A DNA stretch of 64,000 nucleotides from Streptococcus pneumoniae (GTDB taxonomy: Bacteria > Bacillota > Bacilli > Lactobacillales > Streptococcaceae): NCBI RefSeq assembly GCF_001457635.1, contig NZ_LN831051.1, positions 124,001 to 188,000 of the forward strand, in the 5' to 3' direction. The notes below the pieces were generated by a model. The model saw nothing but the letters and a program-made list of their open reading frames with translations, searched no databases and was not told the origin of the DNA. Positions 1-15,644 of this stretch are shown piece by piece. The position numbers were made by a program, and so were the translations under genes. Within the stretch, counting starts at the first letter, position 1. Every line of letters starts with the position of its first letter.

Positions 1-134
1 TGCCGTAACGATTTCTCGTCCCTAGGCTTATGGTTTCGCCTAGCACAAACACTACAGGCATCACAGCCTGTGCTAGCATGGACTTTCCTCATGAGAAGCA
101 ATTCTCCTCACGCGATTATCCAAAAATTGCACAT
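1..134 (-). ncRNA. rnpB: RNase P RNA (rnpB), 5' part
   Basis: On the minus strand this stretch reads like the 5' portion of a Firmicutes (type B) RNase P RNA, the ribozyme that trims tRNA 5' leaders. The diagnostic motif GAGGAAAGTCC, a universally conserved core segment, lies at 80-90 (complement). It is followed by a GC-rich hairpin and a CATAAGCCTAGGG segment matching the conserved core region. The RNA runs off the left window edge, so only about a third is present. The 5' boundary near 134 is estimated from the start of similarity, not from a mapped promoter. It lies just downstream of gpsB, an arrangement familiar from pneumococci. Confidence 0.85.
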
Positions 135-147
135 CTCAAATAACTAC

Positions 148-477
148 TTAAAAATCTGAGTTATCTAAAATTTGTTTACCAAAAACTTCTTTTTCCAATC
201 TATTCAGGCGTTTCAAAATATCAAAATTCGTCATAGAACTTGTAATTGCCGCTTCAAGGGGTTCTGCTTGAACTGGTGAAGGTTTCGGTTTACGAGTTAA
301 TTCTTCCTTCAAATCCGCAATTTCCTGACGAAGTGACTTGACCAAGGCAGCATAGGTTTCATAGTCCTTGATGACATCGTCTAAAAACTCGTCAACTTCT
401 ACTTTATTATAGCCACGGACTTCACGTCCAAACTCTTGTTCAAAAATATCTTTCGCTGAAAAAATAATACTTGCCAT
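148..477 (-). CDS. gpsB: GpsB cell-division protein
   Basis: GpsB is a small cytoplasmic DivIVA-like adaptor that sits at the division septum and links penicillin-binding proteins and the StkP kinase to septal/peripheral growth balance. The protein (109 aa from the chosen start) has the DivIVA N-terminal membrane/PBP-binding domain ([17 protein letters not shown] then VDEFLDDVI), a coiled coil at about 40-65, a proline-rich linker, and a short C-terminal helix ([16 protein letters not shown]). I chose the ATG at 477, which has a GGAGAG ribosome site just upstream, over an in-frame ATG four codons earlier. It is next to rnpB and ypsA, the usual pneumococcal context. Intact. Confidence 0.93.
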   Translation of the reverse strand: MASIIFSAKDIFEQEFGREVRGYNKVEVDEFLDDVIKDYETYAALVKSLRQEIADLKEELTRKPKPSPVQAEPLEAAITSSMTNFDILKRLNRLEKEVFGKQILDNSDF

Positions 478-546
478 GTCTCTCTCCATTCTCGCTTGCT
501 AGTATTATTATATAAAAAAAGGCAAACAAAAATCAAGGTCAAAGCT

Positions 547-1074
547 TCAATTTTCGGAAAAATTTTCAGCAAGTTCATTTAATTGATCAAATGTTAATCT
601 CTTTATAAAATAGTCCTCTTGATTTTTCATCTTTTGGTAAAAATAAGCTAGTTTTGTTTCATTTTCTTCATCATAAAAAAGATAGGAACTAGTCGTGTTT
701 TCCAGCAAAAACTGCTGGTAATCTCTTAACTGCCCCTTGTGTTCATAGCGAGGATAGGCATATTTGACAAAGTCTACCTGCTTAAAGCGACTCAGTTTCA
801 TCTGATTGCCTTCATTCCAATTTTCCCCATGGGTTTCAAAAGCAAAAATGGTGGCCAACTGGAAACCGTATTCAGTTTTCATCTCCTGAGCAACCTCTAA
901 AACCCAATATTCAAAACCCAAACTCCCTGTAAACACAAGCCAAGACACCCCATCTGCTGCCATAGCCTCTAAATCTTTACGTATCGCTTTTTTAATCAAT
1001 TTAAGACGAGGATCCTTATCAGAAAATAAACCCAAATCAAAAGCAGAATAGCCTAAAACCAAAGCTGTAGCCAT
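547..1074 (-). CDS. ypsA: YpsA-family (DUF1273) protein
   Basis: A 175-residue protein of the DUF1273/YpsA family, in the SLOG superfamily of Rossmann-like nucleotide-sensing proteins. It has a start resembling [15 protein letters not shown], then a [13 protein letters not shown] segment (putative ligand-binding glycine loop) at about residues 45-57. In Bacillus the family is linked to cell division together with GpsB; the biochemical activity is not established. It lies 69 bp upstream of gpsB on the same strand, as in other Firmicutes. Full length and intact. The function is a family inference. Confidence 0.85.
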
Positions 1075-1098
1075 TTTTAACCCTTTCTGTGCAAATTA

Positions 1099-1107
1099 TG
1101 GTATAAT
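1099..1107 (+). promoter_or_regulatory. extended -10 promoter of recU-pbp1A
   Basis: TG at 1099-1100, one base, then TATAAT at 1102-1107, an extended -10 element. It ends 32 bp before the recU start codon, and an AAGGAG ribosome site precedes that codon. No good -35 hexamer is visible, which is normal for extended -10 promoters in pneumococcus. It lies in the divergent gap with ypsA. Confidence 0.6.
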
Positions 1108-1139
1108 AAAGTGATGTTATTGTACCAATAAGGAGAATT

Positions 1140-1736
1140 ATGGTCAACTATCCACATAAAGTTTCATCACAAAAAAGACAAACATCTCTTTCTCAACCCA
1201 AAAATTTCGCAAATCGAGGAATGTCTTTTGAAAAGATGATCAATGCTACCAACGACTACTATTTGTCTCAGGGCTTGGCTGTTATACATAAGAAACCAAC
1301 TCCTATTCAAATCGTACAAGTGGACTATCCACAACGAAGTCGTGCCAAGATTGTTGAAGCCTATTTTCGACAAGCTTCAACGACGGACTATTCTGGCGTT
1401 TATAATGGATATTACATCGACTTTGAAGTCAAGGAAACAAAACAAAAACGTGCGATTCCGATGAAAAATTTTCATCCACATCAGATTCAGCATATGGAAC
1501 AAGTCCTTGCCCAACAAGGAATCTGCTTTGTCCTTCTTCACTTTTCTTCTCAGCAAGAAACCTACTTATTGCCGGCATTCGATTTGATTCGCTTCTATCA
1601 TCAAGATAAGGGACAAAAATCAATGCCACTTGAATATATTCGAGAATATGGATATGAAATCAAGGCTGGTGCCTTCCCTCAAATTCCTTATCTCAATGTT
1701 ATCAAAGAACATTTATTAGGTGGTAAAACAAGATGA
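1140..1736 (+). CDS. recU: Holliday junction resolvase RecU
   Basis: RecU (198 aa) is the Gram-positive Holliday-junction endonuclease that resolves recombination intermediates and modulates RecA. The sequence shows the family core: [11 protein letters not shown] near residue 25, the nuclease segment with [16 protein letters not shown] (acidic and lysine metal-binding residues) at about 88-103, and the PHQIQHMEQ motif at about 114. The stop codon overlaps the start of pbp1A by 4 bp (ATGA). This implies translational coupling, a widely conserved arrangement linking recombination and wall synthesis. Intact. Confidence 0.95.
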
Positions 1737-3892
1737 ACAAACCAACGATTCTGCGCCTAATCAAGTATCTGAGCATTAGCTTCTTAAGCTTGGTTATCGC
1801 AGCCATTGTCTTAGGCGGAGGAGTTTTTTTCTACTACGTTAGCAAGGCTCCTAGCCTATCCGAGAGTAAACTAGTTGCAACAACTTCTAGTAAAATCTAC
1901 GACAATAAAAATCAACTCATTGCTGACTTGGGTTCTGAACGCCGCGTCAATGCCCAAGCTAATGATATTCCCACAGATTTGGTTAAGGCAATCGTTTCTA
2001 TCGAAGACCATCGCTTCTTCGACCACAGGGGGATTGATACCATCCGTATCCTGGGAGCTTTCTTGCGCAATCTGCAAAGCAATTCCCTCCAAGGTGGATC
2101 AACTCTCACTCAACAGTTGATTAAGTTGACTTACTTTTCAACTTCGACTTCCGACCAGACTATTTCTCGTAAGGCTCAGGAAGCTTGGTTAGCGATTCAG
2201 TTAGAACAAAAAGCAACCAAGCAAGAAATCTTGACCTACTATATAAATAAGGTCTACATGTCTAATGGGAACTATGGAATGCAGACAGCAGCTCAAAACT
2301 ACTATGGTAAAGACCTCAATAATTTAAGTTTACCTCAGTTAGCCTTGCTGGCTGGAATGCCTCAGGCACCAAACCAATATGACCCCTATTCACATCCAGA
2401 AGCAGCCCAAGACCGCCGAAACTTGGTCTTATCTGAAATGAAAAATCAAGGCTACATCTCTGCTGAACAGTATGAGAAAGCAGTCAATACACCAATTACT
2501 GATGGGCTACAAAGTCTCAAATCAGCAAGTAATTACCCTGCTTACATGGATAATTACCTCAAGGAAGTCATCAATCAAGTTGAAGAAGAAACAGGCTATA
2601 ACCTACTCACAACTGGGATGGATGTCTACACAAATGTAGACCAAGAAGCTCAAAAACATCTGTGGGATATTTACAATACAGACGAATACGTTGCCTATCC
2701 AGACGATGAATTGCAAGTCGCTTCTACCATTGTTGATGTTTCTAACGGTAAAGTCATTGCCCAGCTAGGAGCACGCCATCAGTCAAGTAATGTTTCCTTC
2801 GGAATTAACCAAGCAGTAGAAACAAACCGCGACTGGGGATCAACTATGAAACCGATCACAGACTATGCTCCTGCCTTGGAGTACGGTGTCTACGATTCAA
2901 CTGCTACTATCGTTCACGATGAGCCCTATAACTACCCTGGGACAAATACTCCTGTTTATAACTGGGATAGGGGCTACTTTGGCAACATCACCTTGCAATA
3001 CGCCCTGCAACAATCGCGAAACGTCCCAGCCGTGGAAACTCTAAACAAGGTCGGACTCAACCGCGCCAAGACTTTCCTAAATGGTCTAGGAATCGACTAC
3101 CCAAGTATTCACTACTCAAATGCCATTTCAAGTAACACAACCGAATCAGACAAAAAATATGGAGCAAGTAGTGAAAAGATGGCTGCTGCTTACGCTGCCT
3201 TTGCAAATGGTGGAACTTACTATAAACCAATGTATATCCATAAAGTCGTCTTTAGTGATGGGAGTGAAAAAGAGTTCTCTAATGTCGGAACTCGTGCCAT
3301 GAAGGAAACGACAGCCTATATGATGACCGACATGATGAAAACAGTCTTGACTTATGGAACTGGACGAAATGCCTATCTTGCTTGGCTCCCTCAGGCTGGT
3401 AAAACAGGAACCTCTAACTATACAGACGAGGAAATTGAAAACCACATCAAGACCTCTCAATTTGTAGCACCTGATGAACTATTTGCTGGCTATACGCGTA
3501 AATATTCAATGGCTGTATGGACAGGCTATTCTAACCGTCTGACACCACTTGTAGGCAATGGCCTTACGGTCGCTGCCAAAGTTTACCGCTCTATGATGAC
3601 CTACCTGTCTGAAGGAAGCAATCCAGAAGATTGGAATATACCAGAGGGGCTCTACAGAAATGGAGAATTCGTATTTAAAAATGGTGCTCGTTCTACGTGG
3701 AACTCACCTGCTCCACAACAACCCCCATCAACTGAAAGTTCAAGCTCATCATCAGATAGTTCAACTTCACAGTCTAGCTCAACCACTCCAAGCACAAATA
3801 ATAGTACGACTACCAATCCTAACAACAATACGCAACAATCAAATACAACCCCTGAGCAACAAAATCAGAATCCTCAACCAGCACAACCATAA
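1733..3892 (+). CDS. pbp1A: penicillin-binding protein 1A (class A)
   Basis: A bifunctional peptidoglycan synthase of 719 aa. It has a short cytoplasmic tail, one N-terminal membrane segment (about residues 15-35), a GT51 glycosyltransferase domain (catalytic region [11 protein letters not shown] near residue 90; GGSTLTQQL), and a transpeptidase domain with STMK (about 370), SRN (about 428) and KTG (about 557). The C-terminus is a low-complexity Ser/Thr/Asn/Gln/Pro tail. The STMK motif keeps its threonine and the later TSQF segment is unaltered, so this looks like a penicillin-susceptible allele, as I remember the resistance substitutions. Translationally coupled to recU. Confidence 0.96.
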
Positions 3893-3898
3893 CATTTA

Positions 3899-3924
3899 TC
3901 ACCCAGATTTTTCTGGGTGATTTT
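3899..3924 (+). terminator. Rho-independent terminator after pbp1A
   Basis: A perfect hairpin TCACCCAGA-TTTT-TCTGGGTGA followed by TTTT, 6 bp after the pbp1A stop codon. Confidence 0.85.
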
Positions 3925-3958
3925 GTCATAGCACTATTGTATTTATGTGCTTAACAAA

Positions 3959-3987
3959 AGCCTGAGAAGACATCTTCTCAGGCTTTT
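3959..3987. terminator. hairpin terminator between convergent pbp1A and GH101
   Basis: A 12-bp stem AGCCTGAGAAGA/TCTTCTCAGGCT with a 4-nt loop and a T-run on the plus strand, preceded by an A-containing stretch on the other side. It may end transcription from both convergent genes, and plus-strand activity is the clearer case. Confidence 0.7.
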
Positions 3988-4058
3988 TCTGTACTATAAA
4001 CCTCATTGGAAAAGATAGAGACTGCTTCCGTAATCTTGTTAAGAGGTTTTACTAAATA

Positions 4059-9368
<5,310 letters not shown>

Positions 9369-9386
9369 CTAAATCCTTTCATTTTT

Positions 9387-9402
9387 GAGCAAGCGTTTAC
9401 AT
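9387..9402. promoter_or_regulatory. cre-like CcpA site upstream of GH101
   Basis: The sequence GAGCAAGCGTTTACAT matches the CcpA catabolite-responsive consensus WTGNAARCGNWWWCAW at 14 of 16 positions by eye. It lies about 25 bp upstream of the GH101 start codon, within the likely leader, a position that would allow repression in glucose. It is a motif match only. Confidence 0.45.
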
Positions 9403-9605
9403 TTTCTTTTTAAAAAATACTCCTTCCTCTGAAAGTGCAATGCTTAACCCTGATAAATAAAAAATAATTATACTTTTAATATAACAAATAATAGCTGAGA
9501 AAGCAATAGGAAACAAGTAAAATTAACAAAAATTTTCTCTATTCTGACAAAAAGAGGCTCCAACTTTTGGGGGGCCGTACATTTAGAATCTTTCTTTACA
9601 AATGT

Positions 9606-9646
9606 AAAAAAGGATTCAGCATTCAAGGGAAATACTAAATCCTTTC
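9606..9646 (-). terminator. terminator after aliA
   Basis: On the minus strand AAAGGATT pairs with AATCCTTT across a loop of about 20 nt and is followed by a T-run. It sits 17 bp downstream of the aliA stop. The rest of the 300-bp gap 9363-9662 is AT-rich leader for GH101 (TATAAT-like hexamer at 9467-9472, no clear -35). Confidence 0.6.
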
Positions 9647-9662
9647 TTATATTTTGCAACAG

Positions 9663-11648
9663 TTATTTCACATGTTTTGCGAGATCTTCTTGAGCCTTTT
9701 TATTAGACTCTTCTTTTTCTTTCATCCATTTTTCCTGAGCTTTTTGGTATTCATCTACAGTGACTGCCTTGTCTTGAAGTTCCAAGTATTTATACAAGAC
9801 TGGTTCACTTGTACCTTTATTTCCTGACAATGCAAATGGTATTGTAAATGGCACCATCTTAGACAAGATTGGACGCCCTGTACGAGATGTAGTTGGAATA
9901 ATCAAAGCACTATCTGTCAACCAAGCTTGGGCTGCAGCGTATTTATCATAGCGTTTAGCAACATCTGTAGTCTCATCACCAGCCTCAGTAACCAATTTTT
10001 CGTAGTCATATAGACCTACTTTTTTAGCAGCTACATTATCTTCCCCTGAGTCAAACCCTAAATATGTTTTAGTACTTTCTCCTACAGATGGTTTGATGAT
10101 ATCAAGGTAGGTTGATGGATCGGTAAAGTCTGGACCCCAACCGACATTATCTGATAAATCCCAGTCTTCGCCAGCAGCATTTTCAGCAAAATATGTAATA
10201 TTGTTTACTTCGTCTTTTTGTAGTTGTTGAATATCAATGACTACATTATCCGCTCCTAAAGTTGCTTCCAAGGATTGTTTCATAGATTGGACGCGCTGAA
10301 CTTTTGTAGTTGCTGTTTGGTCAACTGGCATATCCAAATGAATTGGGAATGTCACACCTTCTGCTTGTAAGGCTGATTTAGCTTTAGCAAATTCAGCCTT
10401 GGCTTTTTCTGGATTGTAAAGACCATCCTGAGAATCTGCAAGATTAACATCCTTCCATTCATCCCCATAAGTAACCAATTTCTCTTTGACCATATCGCCA
10501 AAGTTTTTACCATCTGCTTGAACAAATGTTGGTGGAACAAAGATATTACGTAAGATTTTGCTTGCTCCAGTTTGTCCATTCAACTGAGAGGCATAGGCTG
10601 TACGATCAAAACCAAAGGCAATAGCCTGACGGAAATCCTTGTTTAAGAGAGCCTTTTTAGTCGATGCCTTTTGTTCGTCGCTGGTCTTAGATGTGTATTT
10701 ATAGGACTGACGGTCAATATTTGTACCAACTAGATACGTAATAGAGTCTTGTTGAGTATAGACAATATTGTCCTTCATACTCTTCTCAAGCTCTGCGAAA
10801 CTTGCACTTGTTGGATAGAGACGAGCTGCTGTAAGGCTACCATCTTTAAAGTTTTCTGCAGGTTTGCTGGTATCTTGACCATCCCAGAATGACAATTTAA
10901 CTTTGTCAATATGCACATTGTCCTTATCCCAGTAGTTCGGATTTTTCGCAAATTCAACAGAGGATTTGGTCACAATGGATTTCAACAAATAAGGACCGTT
11001 ATACAAGAGACTACTTGGATCCGTAGCTTTGGCAAAATCATCTCCTTTTGAATTCAAAAACTCTTCATTAACTGGCGCAAGCACACCCATGGTTGTCTTA
11101 GAATTCCAGAAGCTTTCTGGTTTGTTCAAAGTGTACTGAACTGTCTGTTCATCCAGAGCCTTAATTCCTACTTGTGAGAAATCTTTGATTTCCCCTTTTA
11201 CATAGGCATCCAACCCTTTGATTGATTCTTGAACAAGGTAAAGAGCATCTGATTTTTTATCAGCAGCATATTTTAGTCCTGTTACAAAGTCTTGAGCTTT
11301 GACTGCCGCGTATTCTTCACCTTCAGAAGTATACCATTTTGCATCCTTACGGATAGTATAAGTGTAAGTCAATCCATCCTTGGATACAGACCAATCCTCA
11401 GCCATAGACGGCACAAAGTTCCCGTAGCGATCATTTTCTAGCAAACCATCAACCACGTTACTGGTAATATTTGCTGTCGCAGCCTTAGCAGTTGTCAAAT
11501 AGTTGAGGTTATCAGGGTCTGTCTCATAAATGTATGAGAATGTCTTCTCACCTTTAGTGCTTGAACCTGATCCATAGCATGCAGCTAAAGTAGTCGCCGC
11601 CAATAATGTCACGCCCGCAAGGGCAAATAGTTTTGAACTTTTCATCAT
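9663..11648 (-). CDS. aliA: oligopeptide-binding lipoprotein AliA
   Basis: AliA is an ABC-transporter substrate-binding lipoprotein (SBP family 5, 661 aa) that delivers oligopeptides to the Ami permease. It has a lipoprotein signal with lipobox LAAC at about residues 21-24, followed by a Gly/Ser tether. The SBP_bac_5 fold covers the rest (for example AEDWSVSKDGLTYTYTIRKDAKW and a DNVGWGPDFTDPSTYLD segment), with a Lys/Glu-rich C-terminal tail. It marks one conserved flank of the pneumococcal cps locus (dexB marks the other). It has its own strong promoter at 11673-11701 and a downstream terminator. The residue after the lipid-modified Cys is Tyr, where I recall Ser in other alleles. Intact. 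The start could also be one Met later. Confidence 0.95.
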   Translation of the reverse strand: MMKSSKLFALAGVTLLAATTLAACYGSGSSTKGEKTFSYIYETDPDNLNYLTTAKAATANITSNVVDGLLENDRYGNFVPSMAEDWSVSKDGLTYTYTIRKDAKWYTSEGEEYAAVKAQDFVTGLKYAADKKSDALYLVQESIKGLDAYVKGEIKDFSQVGIKALDEQTVQYTLNKPESFWNSKTTMGVLAPVNEEFLNSKGDDFAKATDPSSLLYNGPYLLKSIVTKSSVEFAKNPNYWDKDNVHIDKVKLSFWDGQDTSKPAENFKDGSLTAARLYPTSASFAELEKSMKDNIVYTQQDSITYLVGTNIDRQSYKYTSKTSDEQKASTKKALLNKDFRQAIAFGFDRTAYASQLNGQTGASKILRNIFVPPTFVQADGKNFGDMVKEKLVTYGDEWKDVNLADSQDGLYNPEKAKAEFAKAKSALQAEGVTFPIHLDMPVDQTATTKVQRVQSMKQSLEATLGADNVVIDIQQLQKDEVNNITYFAENAAGEDWDLSDNVGWGPDFTDPSTYLDIIKPSVGESTKTYLGFDSGEDNVAAKKVGLYDYEKLVTEAGDETTDVAKRYDKYAAAQAWLTDSALIIPTTSRTGRPILSKMVPFTIPFALSGNKGTSEPVLYKYLELQDKAVTVDEYQKAQEKWMKEKEESNKKAQEDLAKHVK

Positions 11649-11672
11649 TTTCTCCTTTAAAACTTTCTCTCC

Positions 11673-11701
11673 ATTATAGACTCTTTTCAGAAAGATGTCA
11701 A
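11673..11701 (-). promoter_or_regulatory. aliA promoter
   Basis: On the minus strand TTGACA (11696-11701) and TATAAT (11673-11678) are separated by exactly 17 bp, a consensus sigma-A promoter. The -10 lies about 25 bp upstream of the aliA start, which is preceded by AAAGGAG. Confidence 0.85.
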
Positions 11702-11794
11702 CAGAATTTTCAGAATTTTTGAAAATTATTTTTCAAACAACATCTTTGCAAAAAATATGAATATCGTAACCGCCCAATAACGAAGTCTATTGAA

Positions 11795-11842
11795 AAATCT
11801 CCAGACTAGAGAACTCACGGATAGTTCCTAATCTGGAGATTT
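11795..11842. terminator. inverted repeat at the end of the cps region
   Basis: An 11-bp perfect inverted repeat, AAATCTCCAGA and TCTGGAGATTT, flanks a 26-nt loop immediately next to the stop of the IS66 relic. It could be a terminator for the capsule operon direction or the remains of an element end. The T-run is short on both strands. Confidence 0.4.
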
Positions 11843-11843
11843 C

Positions 11844-12964
11844 TTATTTGCACTTTTCTTGTACAACTTTAGTCCACGGTAAATAGGCCTCTAAAATCTC
11901 TTTGTTTACGAGAGTTTCCTCGTTTGGAAGACATTCTAGAAGATAGGATAGATATTTCTCGCTATTTAATTATAATAGCTCTTGCTTTAGCTCCTTCAAA
12001 ACTTTGAGAAAATAACCACCCTCGCTTTTTTAAACTGAGCTTAGGCTAAAAGAGTCCACTGGACTCTTTTACTCCGTCCCATAACCAATGATTTAATGGC
12101 GCATTCAGCTAGATTATTGGAAAGGACCAGATGTCCGTCTTTCAAAATAGTCTTAAAGGTTTCTTCATACTTGAGGCTGTATTCAATTGCCCTTCCTAGT
12201 TTTGAACCTGCTAAAACTGACTGACGCCGGCACCAAGCAAAGAAGTCTTCCATTAGGGGCTGGAGATGTTCTTGACGTTTCTGTAGTCGTTCATCAGCTG
12301 GCAAAGCCTCCCAGTCTCTTTCCAAGGAAAATAACTGATCACAATAAGCTAAACCTTTAGCTCCTAAGGATGATTTATCCGTTTGCTTGGGGGGCGCTTC
12401 AAAAAACTTCCTTCTCACATGTGCCCAACATCCAACAAGTTCAGCTTCTTCCAGTTGACGATAAGCTTCTAGCGGTTCGCAGTTTACCAAGCTTAGCGTC
12501 GCCTTGCTCCTAAACCTTGGACTGCTATCGCATAGGCAGAACTAGAGGACTAAAGTCCTAAGTTACTGCCGCAACATATCACAATGCACATAGCCAGAAT
12601 AATCTCCTAGGAATTCTTGTACTACTAAACCACTCCGACGCTGATCATGGTGGTACAGCGTGATTGCTTGATTCTCAGCTTTCCCAGACAAAAAAGTCCA
12701 ATAGTAGGTCAGATGGCTATCACTCTCTAGAACCCGATAAGAGGTTTCATCCGCATGAAGAAGAGGTTGTTCTAACAACTTTTCTCGTAAAAGGTTATAA
12801 AGGGACTCTAAATAGTATTGACTTGCCTTGATATGCCAATTAGAGATTTCCTTACGTGTGATTGGTAAACCCATCCTAGCCCAATCTTCTTCTTGGCGAT
12901 AATTGGGTACCTTCAGATTAAACTTCTGATGGATGGTGTGAGCGATAATAGAAACTGAGCCAAA
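11844..12964 (-). pseudogene. IS66-family transposase relic
   Basis: Remains of an IS66-type (DDE) transposase, broken into several frames. The upstream piece at about 12563-12964 starts with IIAHTIHQKFNLKVPNY and includes the catalytic-type segment LLHADETSYRVLE. The middle piece, 12041-12490, has VGCWAHVRRKFFEA and the typical SNNLAECAIKSLVMGR segment. A terminal fragment, 11844-11975, reads EKYLSYLLECLPNEE to the stop. Frameshifts, stops and missing sequence separate the pieces, and the N-terminus is gone, replaced by a glf stub. No intact accessory ORFs (tnpA/tnpB) are present. This is dead mobile DNA between the capsule genes and aliA. Confidence 0.8.
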
Positions 12965-12968
12965 GCTA

Positions 12969-13010
12969 TGCACCAAAGAGACCAGCACCAACAACAAGAT
13001 AATTGTACAT
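12969..13010 (-). pseudogene. glf: 5' stub of glf (UDP-galactopyranose mutase)
   Basis: Fourteen codons from ATG at 13010 read MYNYLVVGAGLFGA, which is the FAD-binding start (GAGLFGA dinucleotide fold) of UDP-galactopyranose mutase as found in pneumococcal capsule loci. An AAAGGAGC ribosome site precedes the ATG, and the distance from the rmlD stop (62 bp) is that of a normal operon junction. The reading frame then runs straight into IS66-relic sequence. The enzyme makes UDP-galactofuranose, which the inferred capsule does not use. The call rests on a short match, but the motif is distinctive. Confidence 0.6.
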
Positions 13011-13072
13011 CTTAAGCTCCTTTGGAGTTCATTATCTGCCTCTTTTATTAGACTAGAAAATCATTCTACTAC

Positions 13073-13923
13073 TTATCTCACTTCTTGTTTGTAAAATTCT
13101 TGCAATGCATCTTGCCAAGTTGGAATAACAAATCCAGTAGCTTTGGCTTTGGCCAGGCTCATCGTTGAGTTTAGCGGACGTTGAGCTTTGGCTGGAAATT
13201 GACTGGATCTACTGGCTTGACTTCGACATCTGTATCTTTCAAAATTTCAACTGCAAAATCATACCATGTTGTGTCTTCTGTCGCATCATTTGACAAATGA
13301 TAATAACCAAATTCCTTACGATTTTCAGCTAGGTAGATCATGAATTCAGCCAAGGTACGAGTCCAAGTCGGACGACCGTACTGGTCATTTACAACTGTTA
13401 AAGTCTTATGAGTTTTCGCAAGATTTTGCATGGTAAAAACGAAGTTTTTGCCATAATTTCCAAATACCCAGGCAGTACGGATAATATAGAAATTAGACAC
13501 ATGCTTCTCAACTAACTCTTCCCCCATACGCTTAGTGCGTCCATATTCTGTCTGTGGATCTGGTCGGTCATCAACTTCCCACTCTTGTCCAACTGGTTTC
13601 TTACCGTCAAAGACCTAGTCCGTAGAAATATAAACTAGAGTTGCACCATGCTTTTCAGATGCTTTTGCGACATTTTTTGTCCCCATCACATTGATGGCGA
13701 AGTCCAACTCTTTTCCTTCATCCTCTGCTGCATCAACAGCGGTGTAGGCTGCACAATGGTAGACTAAAGTCGGTTTCACCTCTTCAAAAACTTTCTCAAC
13801 CATTTCTTCATTGGTAATGTCCATCTCAGCCACATCTACTGCCACGTATTCTTCATTACGTTCATCCAATAAATAGCGAAGTTCCGTTCCTAATTGGCCA
13901 TTTGCCCCTGTAATTAAAATCAT
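13073..13923 (-). pseudogene. rmlD: rmlD (dTDP-4-dehydrorhamnose reductase), inactivated
   Basis: RmlD catalyses the last step of dTDP-L-rhamnose synthesis. The N-terminal part (13615-13923) begins MILITGANGQLGTEL with the NAD-binding glycine motif. It stops at an in-frame TAG after TLVYISTD, where the next residue is normally Tyr. The same frame then continues VFDGKKPVG through to DPVNFQPK. A single-base deletion near 13196 shifts the frame there; restoring it gives an end resembling PAKAQRPLNSTMSLAKAKAT and a TAA at 13073. With that base restored the length is 283 codons, normal for the family. The two independent lesions indicate long-standing loss of function. Confidence 0.9.
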
Positions 13924-13988
13924 CTCTAGACCTTTCTAATATGTAACTCTTCCCAATATAGCAATAAAAAGCAGCGATTTCCTGCTTT

Positions 13989-15047
<1,059 letters not shown>

Positions 15048-15644
15048 TTATTCCAAATCTTCTTTTTTCAAAGGCTTCACGTCCTTAAGTAGGGGATGAT
15101 GTTTGTCTGCTTCAGATACGTCTGCTTCTTCCAGATTTTCCCATTCAATACCAAGGCTTGGATCAGCGTAGTTCACAAAGGCATACTTGGGTTTGAGTTC
15201 AAGAGCCCAGTAATCATTGACCAGATAGCTATATGACACTGTATCTGATAAAACTTGGAAGCCATTAGCTACGCCTCGAGGAACAAAGATTCCCTTGCTT
15301 GCATCAATTACTGTCTGATAGGTATTCCCAAAGGTTTCACCCTCGCGTAGATCAACCCAAGAACCCAGAACTTTCCCTCCATCTGCTACAGAGATGTACT
15401 TATCCCAAGGCTCTGCGTGGAGGCCTCGAAGGACATTTTTACGTGAGAAGGATACATTGTTTTGCAATTTTCCTTCTGCAAAGAAAGACTCTGGAAATCC
15501 AAGTGGAAGCACTTTTTCCTTTTGGAAATTTTCTTTAAACCAGCCACGATTATCTCCATGAACGGGGATATCAAACTCCAACATGCCTGGAATAGCTTCA
15601 ACCTTGCGTGCCGCAAGCGTCTTACCGAAAAAATTATCTGTCAT
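15048..15644 (-). CDS. rmlC: dTDP-4-dehydrorhamnose 3,5-epimerase RmlC
   Basis: RmlC (198 aa) epimerises C3 and C5 of dTDP-4-keto-6-deoxyglucose. It is a cupin with the family landmarks: FSRKNVLRGLHAEPWDKY (catalytic His) around residue 70, VDLREGETFGNTYQ around 98, and GIFVPRGVANGFQVL around 119. It sits between rmlA (it starts 1 bp before the rmlA stop codon) and rmlB, so expression is coupled. Intact, though the pathway is blocked by the broken rmlD. Confidence 0.95.
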   Translation of the reverse strand: MTDNFFGKTLAARKVEAIPGMLEFDIPVHGDNRGWFKENFQKEKVLPLGFPESFFAEGKLQNNVSFSRKNVLRGLHAEPWDKYISVADGGKVLGSWVDLREGETFGNTYQTVIDASKGIFVPRGVANGFQVLSDTVSYSYLVNDYWALELKPKYAFVNYADPSLGIEWENLEEADVSEADKHHPLLKDVKPLKKEDLE

